Position numbers and translations under genes: made by a program
Source of the DNA: Aquatica leii
Lineage: Eukaryota; Arthropoda; Insecta; Coleoptera; Lampyridae
Assembly (NCBI GenBank): GCA_035610365.1
Contig: CM069432.1
Coordinates: 107,465,529-107,529,528 of the forward strand
Reading direction: 5' to 3'
Length of the DNA stretch: 64,000 bases
Shown here: positions 45,961-58,354 of the stretch, piece by piece
How positions within the stretch are numbered: the stretch's first letter is position 1
Layout: every line of letters starts with the position of its first letter
The notes under the pieces: model-generated
What the model was told of the DNA's origin: nothing
What the model saw: only the letters and a program-made list of their open reading frames with translations
Databases searched by the model: none

Positions 45961-47520
45961 CACACATGTATACTGTATATATTTACATATAGGTACAACA
46001 ATTTCATCAATATTCTTTACTACTATTTAAATAGTTCGTCATTAAAAATCCCATACGTACTCATGAATAAGGGGTTGAGTTATATTACATTGTCTCGACA
46101 TACCTTTGCGTGAGGCGTCATTCATAGCTACGTCGTGACGCAGATAGTATATCCATTACTACATCGCGTCACACACGATCTAACAATAACAAACCTTGCA
46201 AAAATTTTACTTTCATAACATGACATAGTTGTTACATTTATTCTATTTTATCGTTTGCAAATAAGACGTTTAATTCATCTATTATTGAGTAAATATTTTA
46301 TGTGCGTTATCGATCGGGCGGCTACGTTATGCCTTGGATTGAAGTTCATATCTATAAAGTTATTTATAGAATATTATTTCTAATTAACCGAAAAACTATT
46401 TTACACAATTGTTATAAATTAAGAAAAAAACTTTATATATTTAAAATGTCTTATTCAAATGAACAAAACATTTTTAAATTTGTTTATTTTTTTAAGCACA
46501 TCATTACTAAAATCATTTTTATATTTTTGTATATCAGAGAAACATTATTATCCTAAGTTTGCAAACGGTGTTTTTTTTAAATAAAATTTTCAGTTCTTTA
46601 CTAAACTGTGTGCGTGCCTGTACGATCTGGGAGTTTTTAGTCTGTGCACTGTACTTACTTGAAAATAGCTGTATATAGTTAACATTTTTAAAAAACTCTA
46701 TATTTTTTAATTGATAATATAGTTTTATGTTCGAATTTAGTATTTTAACGTGCTTGCTTGTTACCGAAGCAGTGTAAAACGAAAGCTATTGTGCATAATG
46801 TGAACTTCGGATTTGTACTTTTAATTTGTAATTGATGTCAATTTTTTACCAACGCAACGTTTAAAAGTAGAGAAGTTTGATCGCAGGACGTTTAAACGCC
46901 ATGCTGTTTGAACACAAAAGATAACAAACATAAATCAATGCCGTCTGGCATTGCAATCATATTAAGATATACCATATGATAATTCTTTAAATAATGTGAA
47001 AAACTTTAATATTGTTTTTTTAAAGAGTAATAAAATCAAGATTTTATGTAATGTTAATAAAAACTGATGTGTTAACATCGATTTTTTTTGTTTTTACTGT
47101 AATAAGCAATAAGCATATAAAATCTACTAATAATATTAGGTAAAATAATTCACTGTTATGTATGTTTAAGCACATAGTTGACAGCAATAAGGTATAATAT
47201 AGTGGTTTACAAAATTGTTTGTTTCTTTAGATCAGGACATAGGACATTATATAGGACCAACGAGACTCTATTGAAGTTAGGGGCGATCTTTTTAACTCCT
47301 ATGAAAGGTTCTATTAAATTTAATCGTCTATTAATTTGTGAAAGCGTCTTTCCACTTGCTATGCGTACTTAAACAGCTACTAGTAAACAAAGCTAGTAAG
47401 TTTTAACCAGCGGTTTACTTAAAAGGTGGATGAACCTCGTAATAAAGTCTAAAAATTGTTTTTTAAATAATACACGCATGCGCCGTTGTGTGTCTGTTGT
47501 TTGTACAGTAAGCATCCTCT
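45961..47520. other. 1.6 kb AT-rich region, no gene recognised
   Basis: Nothing recognised. The part just upstream of 47531 may be the 5' end of the second Harbinger element. Confidence 0.4.
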
Positions 47521-47530
47521 AAAAATTAGA

Positions 47531-47655
47531 ATGGATGTTTTTGAAGATTTCGACGATGTTTTGGATAACGATCTCACGGAAATTGCTGATTTTAATAATG
47601 CTGAACGTCACTCATACACGGTACGCTCAAAGCCAGAAAATTTTAAAAGATACGT
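47531..47655 (+). pseudogene. Harbinger-2 transposase, N-terminus
   Basis: ATG at 47531: 'MDVFEDFDDVLDNDLTEIAD', 'YTVRSKPENFK'. The acidic N-terminus followed by YxVR.R.N.F is typical of HARBI1-like proteins. At about 47655 the reading enters a minus-strand Tc1/mariner-like fragment. The protein resumes at 48385. Confidence 0.65.
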
Positions 47656-48060
47656 TTCTGGATACATTTACTTTCCGTGCGATTGTACGAACACTAAAAG
47701 TGGGATTGTTACTTACAAAATCCAGAATTTCTTCTTCGGCTTCCATAACACGTCGTGTTCTAGCGCGTTCGGCATTCCGACCCCGTTTTAACCTAAGGTC
47801 GCCAGTATCACGTACACGTTGAACAGCATTTACAAATGCTGTAGGTATTGGATGTTGTCTTCTAGGAAAACGTTCAGCGTAAATATGTGAAGTTTCTGCT
47901 GCGTTTTGAAGCACTTCACCATAAATTAAAACCATGTCTATTAATTCATATTCCAGAATTGTGCCATAATATTGATCACAATACGATAAATTAAAAATAA
48001 TATCAAATAACAAATAACGATTAGCAAACAACGAACAATAAACGATAATATCAAACATCA
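47656..48060 (-). pseudogene. Tc1/mariner-type N-terminal HTH (DUF4817-like) fragment
   Basis: Minus strand: 'YELIDMVLIYGEVLQNAAET', 'SHIYAERFPRRQHPIPTAF', 'RVRDTGDLRLKR', 'AEEEILDFVSNNPTFSVRTI', 'ARKVNVSRN'. This is the paired HTH region that starts many insect mariner-like transposases. No DDE part: the reading is cut at 47655 exactly where the Harbinger reading breaks. Upstream (48000-48110) is an AAT/AAC-rich low-complexity tract. Confidence 0.75.
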
Positions 48061-48384
48061 AACAACGAATAAAGACAAACTTGGAAACGAAGTTAATGTG
48101 ACAAAACTGAACAATGAATCTATCGACGAAATCTGTACCAATGACCTCAAATCTACAAAATTGCAATTGCTTATGCATCATCTGATAAGATGTATCACCG
48201 AAGTTGCTTAAAATGCGTAGGTGTATAGTCAGTGGTTTTTAAACAATTTTTCCATTAAATTTAGAAAATCCCTAAATCCGTTATTTTTAAACTTTTATTA
48301 TAATTTTTTTTTGTAAATCGATTGTGCTTGACTTTAACGACGTCACCTTGTATGAGCTTGTTATATACATACTAATATTTATAT

Positions 48385-48585
48385 GTGCTTCGTAGAAATA
48401 ATGCGATTCCATTGATGGAGCAGTTACTGTTGGCATTACGATTCCTTGCTTCTGGAAGCTTTTATATTTTAATTGCGGATTTTGGTGGCATTTACAAACC
48501 CACAGCTGGAAAAATAATTAGTCGTGTGGTTTGTACTATTGCCGAACGTAGACCACACCATATTATATTTCTGGCTACCTTGTAA
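48385..48585 (+). pseudogene. Harbinger-2 transposase, HTH region
   Basis: 'RRNNAIPLMEQLLLALRFLA', 'SGSFYILIADFGGIYKPTAG', 'KIISRVVCTIAERRPHHI'. This is the same domain as 24602-24838 but from a different Harbinger lineage. Open for 66 codons, stop at 48583-48585. It directly precedes, in protein order, the DDE fragment at 51446. Confidence 0.85.
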
Positions 48586-48959
48586 TAAAAATATAAAAAA
48601 CGTATAATAAAAAAATATGAAAATACATTTATCGAAAGCAAAAGTAATTATTTTACCACGGCAGCAGTCGAACACAGACCTCTGAGTGTGAGCCTGAATG
48701 AAAATAAATACACAGGCGTAAATTCCTTTAATTTATTAACTATAACATAATACACTATTTACATTAAAGAAAAAATGAACAATATTTCGATTAAAATATT
48801 TGGATTAAAACATATTAGGGCGTCAATCACCTTTAAATTGGTGATAAATAAAAAGCATAAAATTTTATACTTAATTATTAACTGACATCAAATTCAAAAG
48901 TAACAAACGTTTTCCGGCGATCGTTTATTAATACTTGTATTAACGTATAATAATGTATC
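48586..48959. other. spacer, no gene recognised
   Basis: AT-rich, nothing recognised. Confidence 0.4.
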
Positions 48960-49000
48960 AAAAGTAGTGCGGTAATAGCCCCTATTACCGCACTACTTTT
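48960..49000. repeat. perfect 19-bp hairpin, 3-base loop
   Basis: AAAAGTAGTGCGGTAATAG, CCC, then the exact complement. GC-richer than the surroundings. Confidence 0.97.
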
Positions 49001-50699
49001 AAACCAATGAAATCAACGAATTTCTATTAACGCTCTATTTTTTTAACCAATAAAATCGTAGAAAAGAATTAAGATTTTTATGAGGTTACGTATATTGTAT
49101 TAGTTAACGTTTTTAAATTAAAAATAAATTAAAAAATTCACCCGTGCATTATTATAAGTAAACATTTCCAATAATTGTAGGTTAAGTAACCTGATCACTA
49201 AAATGAAAACTACATGATATACTTTGGAGTTACCAAGATGCTAAAAGAAGCTGATAAATAAAGTCCTTATTAACAATAATTGTGGTCTACATCATCTGAC
49301 TATTTTATGAGCACACGAATTGTCAATTGGTTTTTATCGATGATTTTCAGTTGCTTTTGCGGAGCCTTTTTGATATCAAAGTTGTGATGTTTGTATGTTA
49401 TATGAAATGGTATATAAAAATAATCATAAATAGATTTGTTTATTACATAAATAACAACGTATATTTTGTATAAACCAATACTTATTATATAACTGTGTTG
49501 TAGTGATACTCGTGTACTTCTTTTGCATACATACCGAAAACATTACGTACTTATAAAAATAAGACAAAGAGCATTGAGTTATCGTTACTTTCTTCGACAT
49601 TACCTTCTTCATCTAAGCAACTATTTCTCTGCCATTTGCACTAATTTGTAAAACATTGCTCACTATGCTTTGCTAAACTACAAATGAACTTTTATCAGAT
49701 TCAAACTGTATCGATAAGTTATGAACCGCATTTTTATAGTAAATCATAAACTAAAACGATTTACTAAACAATTGTGTTACTAAAATTCAGCTTTTTGCAT
49801 GCTGTTCATTTAAAAACTACAATGTGGCACATTATGTTATGGTTAATATGACAAATCTATAATACGAACGAACGATTATGAATTTCTCGTGTGTACATAC
49901 CAGATTTTTTCTTTAAATTGCCATTACGTAAATATTGTTATAAACAAAAGTAACACAACAATCAATATAGAAAATATATATTTAATTTATAAGTAGGTGA
50001 ACTAGTTTCTTCTCTCTAAAGCCATCATTCAGAAACCCCATCATTCATTAGCGACAACACTAAACTATAATTCATGGCATTTTTTGTACTCAAACCCAAT
50101 CTGTCATAAGAATTTGTTTATGACATCTGGTTCACCGTTGTAATTAACATTCACTTACATTTTCCAAACTAAAATGTTTATTGTTAAAACTTTCTTATCT
50201 ACAGAAGTAAATATGTATTAAAATTATCATTGTTTTTACCGTAGATTTTTAATGTTTCCTGGTTTTATTCCTAATAACAATATTCGTCATTTATGAACCA
50301 TTTTTAAACGTATAAACACTTTACTTGCTTTATAAATAATTTTGATTTGCTTTTTACATCATGTGCAGCTTCTGTGTTCAAAGAAAACAATCCCACGATT
50401 ACCTTTCGGCTGATAAAGAAAACTTTTTAATGTTTCGAGATGTAATTTTCTTCCCATTTTCTAGCATACTGTTAATCACATAAAACCAAAAAAATCTTGC
50501 AATCATTGATATTTTCAAAACTAATTATAATCAATCCGATTAAAATTTAATTGACGCGTTGAGGTTATACAGCATTCCCATTACTTAAAAATCCCACTAC
50601 CGTTGATACAAAAATAAAACAATTGTTCAGTAGATAAAATTATAAAATTATAAGTAAATGCAAAAAATTAATAAGATACGATCGACGGAAAAACTTAAA
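49001..50699. other. 1.7 kb AT-rich region, no gene recognised
   Basis: No domain or repeat boundary identified. Confidence 0.4.
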
Positions 50700-50823
50700 A
50701 ACCAACTTGTTTGATAATATGCAATTAATAATCTCGACAACATTAACGCTCTCGCTCGCTGCGCTCGCTCGCGCGTGAAAATGTCTCGGTTATTAATTGC
50801 CTTCATTACCAACCTTGTTGGTT
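50700..50823. mobile_element. short palindromic MITE-like unit with CG-rich core
   Basis: AACCAAC at the left and GTTGGTT at the right, then an inner inverted pair GCAATTAATAATCTCGACA / TGTCTCGGTTATTAATTGC, enclosing a CGCTCGCTGCGCTCGCTCG-type core (50750-50773). Only 124 bp. No coding capacity. Confidence 0.65.
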
Positions 50824-51430
50824 AAATAACTATTAATTTGTTACGGAGTATGTATTCCGAAAAGTTTTTGAAAACACAATTTAATTTAAATTTGAAATTT
50901 AATTAGTAGTAGCATAAATTCCAGTTGACTCACCATATATGATATGACGTTATCGGATATCTTCTATTTTTAGCACATTCTTTGTTGAATTGACAAGATT
51001 GTTCCAAACGAATGTAGATTTCCAAACACAACAGCAGGCATAAAACCAAAATATAAATCCAATAAATAAAAAACTCCAATAACGGAAAATCCAGTAAATA
51101 AAAAGACAAAACTAAAAGAAAAGACCCAGTAAAAAAAACTGCTTTAGATGCAACGGCTTTGAAATAAATTCCTTTGTCTAATTGTATTGCGTAACATTGT
51201 GAAATCACAGCAATTAGTTGGAATGAATAAAAATTAATTTGTATGCGTTTTTACGCCATAATTAAGAAAATTGTCTTCCTTGCACCACTCACGTGAAAGA
51301 CCAAAGATGGCTCAAGCGGAAGTGCGAACCTTGAATTGATTACTCAGTCGTTTCGAAATACGACGCGACGTTGCCAAACTGAATAAATTTACGTGCAATA
51401 TTAGTTGCAGAAAATAAACGAATGCAAAAT
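50824..51430. other. spacer, no gene recognised
   Basis: A minus-strand 92-codon frame (50930-51208) is hydrophobic and shows no family similarity. Confidence 0.35.
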
Positions 51431-51445
51431 TGAATTTTAATTGTA

Positions 51446-51865
51446 ATGAACTCTAACGGGACGTTACAACCTACCCTAGAAAAGCGGAACCAAAGTAACG
51501 TGGAATTTTTTCGGATTGCTCGTTTTCGACGAGTAGTTGGAGCCATAGATTGTATGCCCCTCAAATTACAATATCCAGGTTTGTTAACTCAATTTATAAA
51601 CAAATATTTATATTTGCATGATTATTAAGGTGTTTCTTTAATTAATTAGCATTGTTTTGTGGTACAACAAATCTAGTACCTAATATTAATTTTAATAATT
51701 ATAATTAAAATTAAATTTATTACAAAACTTAAATTCAATTTTTAAATTTTGTATTTCAGGTGGAGACAACACTGGTAGTTTCAGAAACAAGAAACATTAA
51801 ATGTCCAAGCGATTTGCGATTTAAACTCTTGTTTTCTTAATGTAGTCGCTTGGTGGTCTAAAGCT
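51446..51865 (+). pseudogene. Harbinger-2 transposase, DDE core fragment with an intron
   Basis: 'EFFRIARFRRVVGAIDCMPL', 'KLQYPG' (first catalytic Asp in GAIDC). A GT-AG intron of 181 bp (51579-51759) interrupts the Gly codon; after splicing the reading continues 'GDNTGSFRNKKH', and after a frame change 'LNVQAICDLNSCFLNVVAWW'. The catalytic segment that follows in relatives (P-G-S-x-H-D) is lost after 'WWSK'. The next 150 bases are open for about 48 codons (Ser/Thr/Glu-rich) but not recognised. Confidence 0.82.
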
Positions 51866-52306
51866 GAAACAGCCAAGAAAAAAATTCAAAACCCTCTGCC
51901 TCAACTTCAACTGCTGTTAACGTTCTAGTGAGTTCTTCAAAAACTTTGCAGCTAGATTTTCCCAATCCTATTTCAGAAAAACGGAGTATGATAACAGTGC
52001 CAACAACAACAGAACAAGAAGAAGACAAAACAGAATAATCTCTTCAGTAGTTTTTTCAAAATCTGTCAGACCCTTCAAGGAAACAAACGACAACATAAAA
52101 ATGCAAACTCAATCGAAATCAGTTTTCATTTGTACACTAAAGAATGTAGACAGATAATAGTTACTCTTTCTCTTAAAAAAATGCGTTATTCTTTTTTACG
52201 TGTAGAATATTTTCTTTCAATGAAACCAAATTTCGTGGACACAATAGATATAACGATTGGAAGCACATTCAAAAATATGTTTTGAATTAGGAAAATAGCA
52301 TGGAAC
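51866..52306. other. spacer with a Ser/Thr-rich open tail
   Basis: The frame entered at about 51880 reads 'NPSASTSTAVNVLVSSSKTL' and ends at 52040. It resembles no domain I know. Confidence 0.3.
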
Positions 52307-53408
52307 ATCCAAACAGCAATGTAAGCTTGTATCAAGATTGCAGCAAACTTGTCGTGACAACTATAAAACTGGCAGCAATATTGTCGTGACAAGTTTGGAG
52401 ACTTGCAGCAAGTTTGCTGCAAGTTGGCTAAGGAAGCAATAACAAGCTTGTGACAACCTTGTCGCGACAAACTTGCAGCAATATTGTCATGACAAGTTTG
52501 GAGACTTGCAGCAAGTTTGCTGCAAGTTTCGACAAACTTGCAGCAATGTTGTTAAGTCTTGCCATGACAAGATTTGAATTTGCAGAAATGTTACAGTCCC
52601 CTGTCATCCCAAAGTTTAAAATTTGTAAAAATGCTATTGAAACATGTAATCGCAAGACTTACTTACTTACAGACATATTAAAGTTACTTGTCGTGGAAAT
52701 TCGTCAAACTTTCAGTAATATCGCTGTACTTTGAAGCAAGGTACAAAGAAAAACAAAAAATTATTTTGCTTATTGATATTGTAATTAAATAAAGACTTGT
52801 TTCTACAAACTAAGTTACAACTTCATTAAGTATTGTCTATTTGTTTTAATTCTGTTCCATTTCCACCTGTTCTATTCATCGCTAGGTTTGTTGACCTGAA
52901 ACATAAAATTAAGAATAACCTTAATTGCTCATTTGATGGTAATGGTAAATATAAGTTAAACGCATGCAAAACTTTAATAATTTAAAATCATATTATTACA
53001 CAGTACAAAGCATACATCAATGGTCTTAAACTTGGTTACTAGTGTTTGCAAAATTATTTAAAATTTTTAATCGAATAAGTATACAAACCTAAGCTGCAAA
53101 CCAATAAGTGCACTAAATGCAATAATACTCACCTAAAAAGTCTACGATGAGTAAACAGAACTAAATAATAATGCGTTAGAATACAAACACCATGTAAATG
53201 ACAGACATGACTTTTATTAACATAAAAATGGCGAGACATGCGCCGGTATTTATGCGTTTACGCAAGTTTGCAGCAAGCTACTCAAGTTTCTCAAGCGTGT
53301 GTCGTCAAAGTTGCCAATATTACCAATATTGCAGCAAGATTCGTAAACTTGGCAAGGAAAAAGCAAGCTGAAAGCAAACTTGCTGTAAGTTTACATGCTA
53401 TCTGGGAT
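52307..53408. mobile_element. 1.1 kb TIR element with palindromic subrepeats
   Basis: Ends are inverted: ATCCAAACAGCAATGTAAGC (left) against the complement of the right end, ATCCCAGATAGCATGTAAAC. Inside the left end, units built on CTTGCAGCAAGTTTGCTGCAAG, itself nearly palindromic, occur at 52401 and 52503 in a ~103-bp tandem duplication (52372-52530). The right end has diverged copies. No coding sequence. It lies just upstream of the hAT remnant. Confidence 0.7.
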
Positions 53409-53439
53409 ACTACATTACAAATCTAGAAGTAAGTCTATT

Positions 53440-54670
53440 GGTAGAGTAGATGCAGCCATTGTTTTTCAATTTGAAACGGGAGTTCAGTACTAAAAAGAAT
53501 CGTAGCTGTTATTAAGTTTTTGGCATCTAGAGGACTTGCGTTTCGTGGAGCAAATCAAATAATTGTATCTCCTAGCAATGGAAATTATTTGGGATGCTTG
53601 GAACTACTAATACGGAAATCCAGGAAAAAGTCACGCATCATATCTCTCAGCAAATATTTGCAATGATTTTATCAATGGGATGGGTAAGAAAATACGAAAT
53701 GAAATTATAAATGAAGTGAAGGATTCTAAATATTATTCAATTAGTGTTGACTCTATACTGGATTTAACACATGTAGATCAAATAACATTTATAATACGAT
53801 ATGTTAGGGAAGCAAATCGAGAGATTCTTGACGTTCATATTCATAGAGAAGCACAAGGGATATTATTTAGTAAATACCGTTATTGAGTTCCTAGAAAAGC
53901 ACGATTTTCATATTAACAACTGTAAAGGTCAAAGTTACAATAACGCCTCTAACATGGATGGGCAATATTCCGGTCTTCAAGCAAGACTCAAAGCAAAATG
54001 TGAGTACGCCCTTTTTGTACCTTGTGCAACACACTCCTTAAATTTGATACTAGCTCATGCGGCACAGTGCAATATAGAAGCCACAAGTTTTTTCAGTTTC
54101 TTCAACATATCGTTGGAATACAATAAAACAATTTTTGGGATGTGATAAATTGGTGTCAAAATCATTGTCTGAAACTAGATTATAGCGGTCACAGTTTTTC
54201 AATATGGTTATAAGGAATTCTTGGCTGCGCTACATCTCGATAATTAATTTTCTGAATAATAAAAGAAATTATTTCGAAAAGTACTATAGCATTCTAAAGA
54301 TAAACTTCCAGATAGTGACTTCAAACAGAAAACACAACGTAAAACTAAACGGAGTTCGCAAATTAAATTTTTTGATGGACCGGCTGAAGAAGCCCAATTT
54401 AGTGGCAAATAAAAATTTTAAATTTTACGTTTTTTCCAATTATGGATTTGTTAATAACTGAACTTAACCGGTGATTTGCTGCATACGACAGCATTTTCAA
54501 TCGGTTTGGTTTCCTAACAATTTTGAAAACAATCAGTCAAGTCGATTTGCATCAAGATTTGTAGACAATTACAGTTTTGATGTAAATGATGATATAATAT
54601 ACAATTTTACACAACGAAGAGCAAGAAAAGAATGATTTAGATAGCGCGGATTATTTAAAGTTATTAATCT
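53440..54670 (+). pseudogene. hAT transposase of the DUF4371 / ZMYM-like type
   Basis: Readings in order: 'IVAVIKFLASRGLAFRG', 'SPSNGNYLGCLELL', 'MGKKIRNEIINEVKDSKYYS', 'ISVDSILDLTHVDQITFIIR' (core with Asp), 'FLTFIFIEKHKGYYLVNTVI', 'NASNMDGQYSGLQARLKAKC', 'PCATHSLNLILAHAAQC' (THSLNL signature), 'SKSLSETRL', 'FFDGPAEEAQF', then a loose C-terminal region to about 54660. The zinc finger N-terminus is missing. Frame changes at 53890, 54145 and several later. Likely 3' end at 54840. Confidence 0.85.
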
Positions 54671-54785
54671 TAATGTTTTAGGACGAGGTTTCATCTTTGT
54701 ATTTTAGTTAGAAGAGATTAAGTTTTATTTTGAAATAAATTTTTTGATACACTAATTGTAAATAATAATTTTAAGTTGTTTTATT

Positions 54786-54840
54786 TTTGAAGTGGTCCCA
54801 TTTTCGCCTTGGGCCCAGGGTCATATGAAAGACGGCACTG
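54786..54840 (+). repeat. likely 3' terminal region of the DUF4371 hAT
   Basis: GGTCCCATTTTCGCCTTGGG, CCCAGGGTC, then GACGGCACTG at 54831-54840. Complementing gives CAGTGCCGTC, a plausible hAT TIR. The left partner was not found. Confidence 0.5.
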
Positions 54841-55540
54841 CGCAGATTTCAATAAAAATTTGTAAAATGTGCGTTGTAAGCTCTCATACAAATTTGACCA
54901 GCAAAGTCGCCAAATCGCATACAGAACCAAACCAAAAATGGACATCTGATATTGGTACATATATCTTCCATAAGTACATGACCTTAATATCTACATTCAC
55001 TGTATGTTAACCATACATTGCATATCCACTGGATATTCTGTATGTATGTATAAATTCTGTTTAATTATTTACTGAAATTAATTACAATTTTTTACATTTA
55101 ACTATATTATAAACCTACACATAGTTTTTGTGTAGCATATAATTAAACGATAAACTGCATTTTTTCTGTTTTTGAAGTGGATGATTTAAAAAAAATAAAT
55201 GTTCTACCTTATTACTTTTTAAAATAAACAATTGCTGATATTTTATAGCCAATAAAGATTGACCTATGGATTGACCTCTTTTGAACATTTAAGATTTTTT
55301 CTACTATTATTTATTTTGGCTTTTTTCTAACACGCAGTTTCATATTTTGAATTTACCGTTAAATTGATTTTAATTTTTTATGTGTCATGGAAGGTAACTT
55401 AACCAATTTGACTCTTTGAATTTGACATGAACAGCGACATTGCATGTTTTTAACGTATGTTCTATTAAAGTCCACTTTTGTGCCATCTGTAGGTCTATCG
55501 TATGTCCACTGAACGTACAAGTAAGTAATCTGGATATCCA
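54841..55540. other. spacer, no gene recognised
   Basis: AT-rich with scattered short CATTGCATATCCACTGGATA-like motifs. No domain. Confidence 0.35.
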
Positions 55541-55559
55541 TTGGATTATAGCTATGTCC

Positions 55560-55800
55560 AAGGATGTGCAGTCACTGTACATACATCGTATGTATTTGTG
55601 CTGTATGGGATTGTACATCTTCGTACACTTGTTTTAAGTTGTCCCATTTCGCAACCTCGTTTAAAACTTTTATATACTTAGTCATGAAATTATAGACCCA
55701 ATAACTCCTGCCACTTTTAGCTGCAAGGCTGTTAACACCAAAATGGTTACTAGGACCCATGTCACAAACATTTGCAAGTATACGTCTTTTCATGAACGGC
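55560..55800 (-). pseudogene. possible P-element/THAP9-like transposase fragment
   Basis: Minus strand: 'RRILANVCDMGPSNHFGVNS', then 'YIKVLNEVAKWDNLKQVYED'. The 'CDMGPSN' core is like the RNase H-fold Asp motif of P-element-type transposases, and the second part resembles the helical region farther downstream. The piece between is missing and the identification rests on short motifs. Confidence 0.4.
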
Positions 55801-58082
55801 CTTCATGACTTGCCTGATGCATGTTTTTAGTTGAACAGTATTCGCGCATTTTACGGAAAAGTAGATTGCAACAGGTTACCTACAACTTTTCGGTAAACCG
55901 CAAATCATGAAAATCAAAGCATGATCAGCAATTCGTAACCTTCTTCCAGCAACTAATTCTTAAAATCCACTTTAAAATTACAAAAAATGAACGGTATGGT
56001 ATCATAAACATTTCATCTCAAACTAAAACAACAAATCTTTTTATCAGCATTAATGATTCATTAACTTTATTTAAATAATCATTTGTATTAGGTGCCAATT
56101 TAAAATTACGTTGGAGTTTTTGAAGAGTACTCCTAGAAGGAATCGTACCAAAAAAAAGCTTGCAACATTTAACATTTAAGACTTTTTTTAGAGAATAACA
56201 CTTTTGGATAAATTAACTATTACAAAAACCCCAAGTTTTAGAACAAAAATTGTTTTGGAACTTTCAAGCAAGCAACATAAATCAAGCATGTGCAATATCT
56301 TGCATGTTTCAAGGTTTTGTGTTTATGGTTGACTAAAAATATTTAACTTGCACAGTCACAGCGACAAAAAAACTTGTTAGTACAAATGCAAATTGTTTAA
56401 AAACTTTTATAAATTGATTTCACAATGAAAATAAAATTATCGATAATCTTAAAATAAAAGAAAGAATGTGAATGTGACTGCAATAGAAATTTGTCTTACA
56501 ATAATTAATATCTACTAAAAAAGATATACGTAGTGGTTTCATAAATTATTGGATACTGCTAACTTTTTTTTAATTGTATGTGTTAAATTAAAGTGGTTTT
56601 TAAAGTTTTATTACAGTTTGTGTTTTATGTAAAATGTGTATTATTTTATTTTATGCTTATTTAAAATGTAGAAACTGTGTGTTTTGTATAATACACAATT
56701 TTGTAAACAACTGTTTTAAAATTTATTTTTCTTTTATTAACATTACATTTTTTTAAATTAAATTATATTAATGTAAAATAATATTAAATGTCTAAAAAAA
56801 TAAATAACGTGTATATAATACTTAAACGTGTAAATTAACAACATATGTACAAGAGATACGATAGCTAAAGTTATGGACAAACATCTGTAATTTTAGCACC
56901 CAAATTGAATTTATTTGTATTTGCATACATAAAGTAGAGATGATTATCAATAAATGAAATTAGATACGTTTACCACATCCCCAAAGGCACAGCTCGATAC
57001 ATTATCATATCGAATTGCAAAACATAAGCTTCCATTTCTCAGTTCCGATATACCTGTACTTGTTACTTTTGATGAAAAATTAAAATCATGTTTGTTTGTA
57101 TCTAGAAAAAACAATTTTAATTACAAAAATATAAAATGCAACGGTATAAAATTGCCACATACGTAAAGATTGTTAAAACGTTTATTAAAAACGAAACTTT
57201 TTAAGTTCTCATAACTGCAAATTTGCTAATATTTTTTAATTTAGTATTTTTATCGTGTCGTCTTAATATTTAATAGAAAGCTACAGTTTTATTAGCTGTT
57301 ATTTAATAATGGAGCTAATTTTCATTACAAGTAGCAACTCAAGTGTCGGAAATAAAGTTAAGTTTAAAATAATTAAATTCCTTCTTTGCGTTCTTTCAGG
57401 AGTAATTAAGTCTTTTTTAGTTAATTTAATGTAAACATATCGTGATAAAATTGGTGCAAAATTAAAAATTTGTTATATAAAATGGTCAATCAAAAATGTT
57501 AATTATTATTTTTTATGAACAAAAATAATTCAATACGTTACAATATGCAATAGAAATACAAAATCCATAAACTTAAAGATTTTTTTCATTGTAATTATGA
57601 ATTCATTTTCTAAATATGTAATCACTATTTTCTCTTAATTTTTTTTGCATTTCAAGTAATATTTACATTGATCCTCAAAAATGTCTTATTTCTCTTATAA
57701 CATAAAGTAAATATATGTAAATTTGTATCAGGTTTTTTTAAAATTTCAGATATTTAAAATGCAATAGGCACTCTTAGTAAAAGTACGTTTACTTCATTTA
57801 AAACTTTGTACAAGTACTTTTACAGGTTATTTATTTACTAATGATAATAATAATTTAGAATTTTTCTGGTTTTCTTTATAGAAAATCTGCGATTGAAATT
57901 TTTCCACGACGAATGTAAAACTATTGACGTCGTTTTTATTATGAAACGTAATAATTCCTACTCTTGAGATAAAGACGAACTAACTTTTCAACAAGATGGT
58001 GGACTCACAGAAGGTGTCTAATGGAGTGGTCAACCAGATTTCTTGTTGTGAGGACACCTAAAATCAAAAATATATGCCACTC
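55801..58082. other. 2.3 kb AT-rich region, no gene recognised
   Basis: Open frame 56954-57166 (70 codons) is unidentified. No terminal repeat found. Confidence 0.4.
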
Positions 58083-58319
58083 TGTTAGCGCAATATTTAA
58101 ATTTTACACGTTGCGCCATCTGTGGCTGCTGAACAAAACTAACTTGCGATATAAGCAGCGGCTGAGCAAAAGAAAGAGGAAGACGAAGATGATCATGGCG
58201 ATGTAAGCAATCACGCCCGAGAAAATTTCTCTTGTAGAAATTATTTTTTAAACAAGATAAACCATTAACAAAATTCACTTCAAACTTTATTTAAAGTGGG
58301 GTAATACCCAAATGCGACA
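58083..58319 (+). repeat. BEL/Pao 5' LTR
   Basis: TGTTAGCGCAATATTTAAAT to ACCCAAATGCGACA, 237 bp. Matches 60891-61121 throughout with scattered substitutions and a few indels. Confidence 0.9.
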
Positions 58320-58354
58320 AATCATTGGTCCTCGAGCCGAATATCAAGAAAAAG

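Noticed and set aside
47486-47822. Plus-strand frames continuing past 47655 as a longer Harbinger protein
   Set aside because: From 47656 the sequence is the antisense of a Tc1/mariner-type HTH domain with much better similarity.
50748-50776. CGCTCGCTGCGCTCGCTCG as a parvovirus-like terminal repeat
   Set aside because: No Rep-binding context or viral gene nearby; the outer arms fit a small palindromic repeat better.
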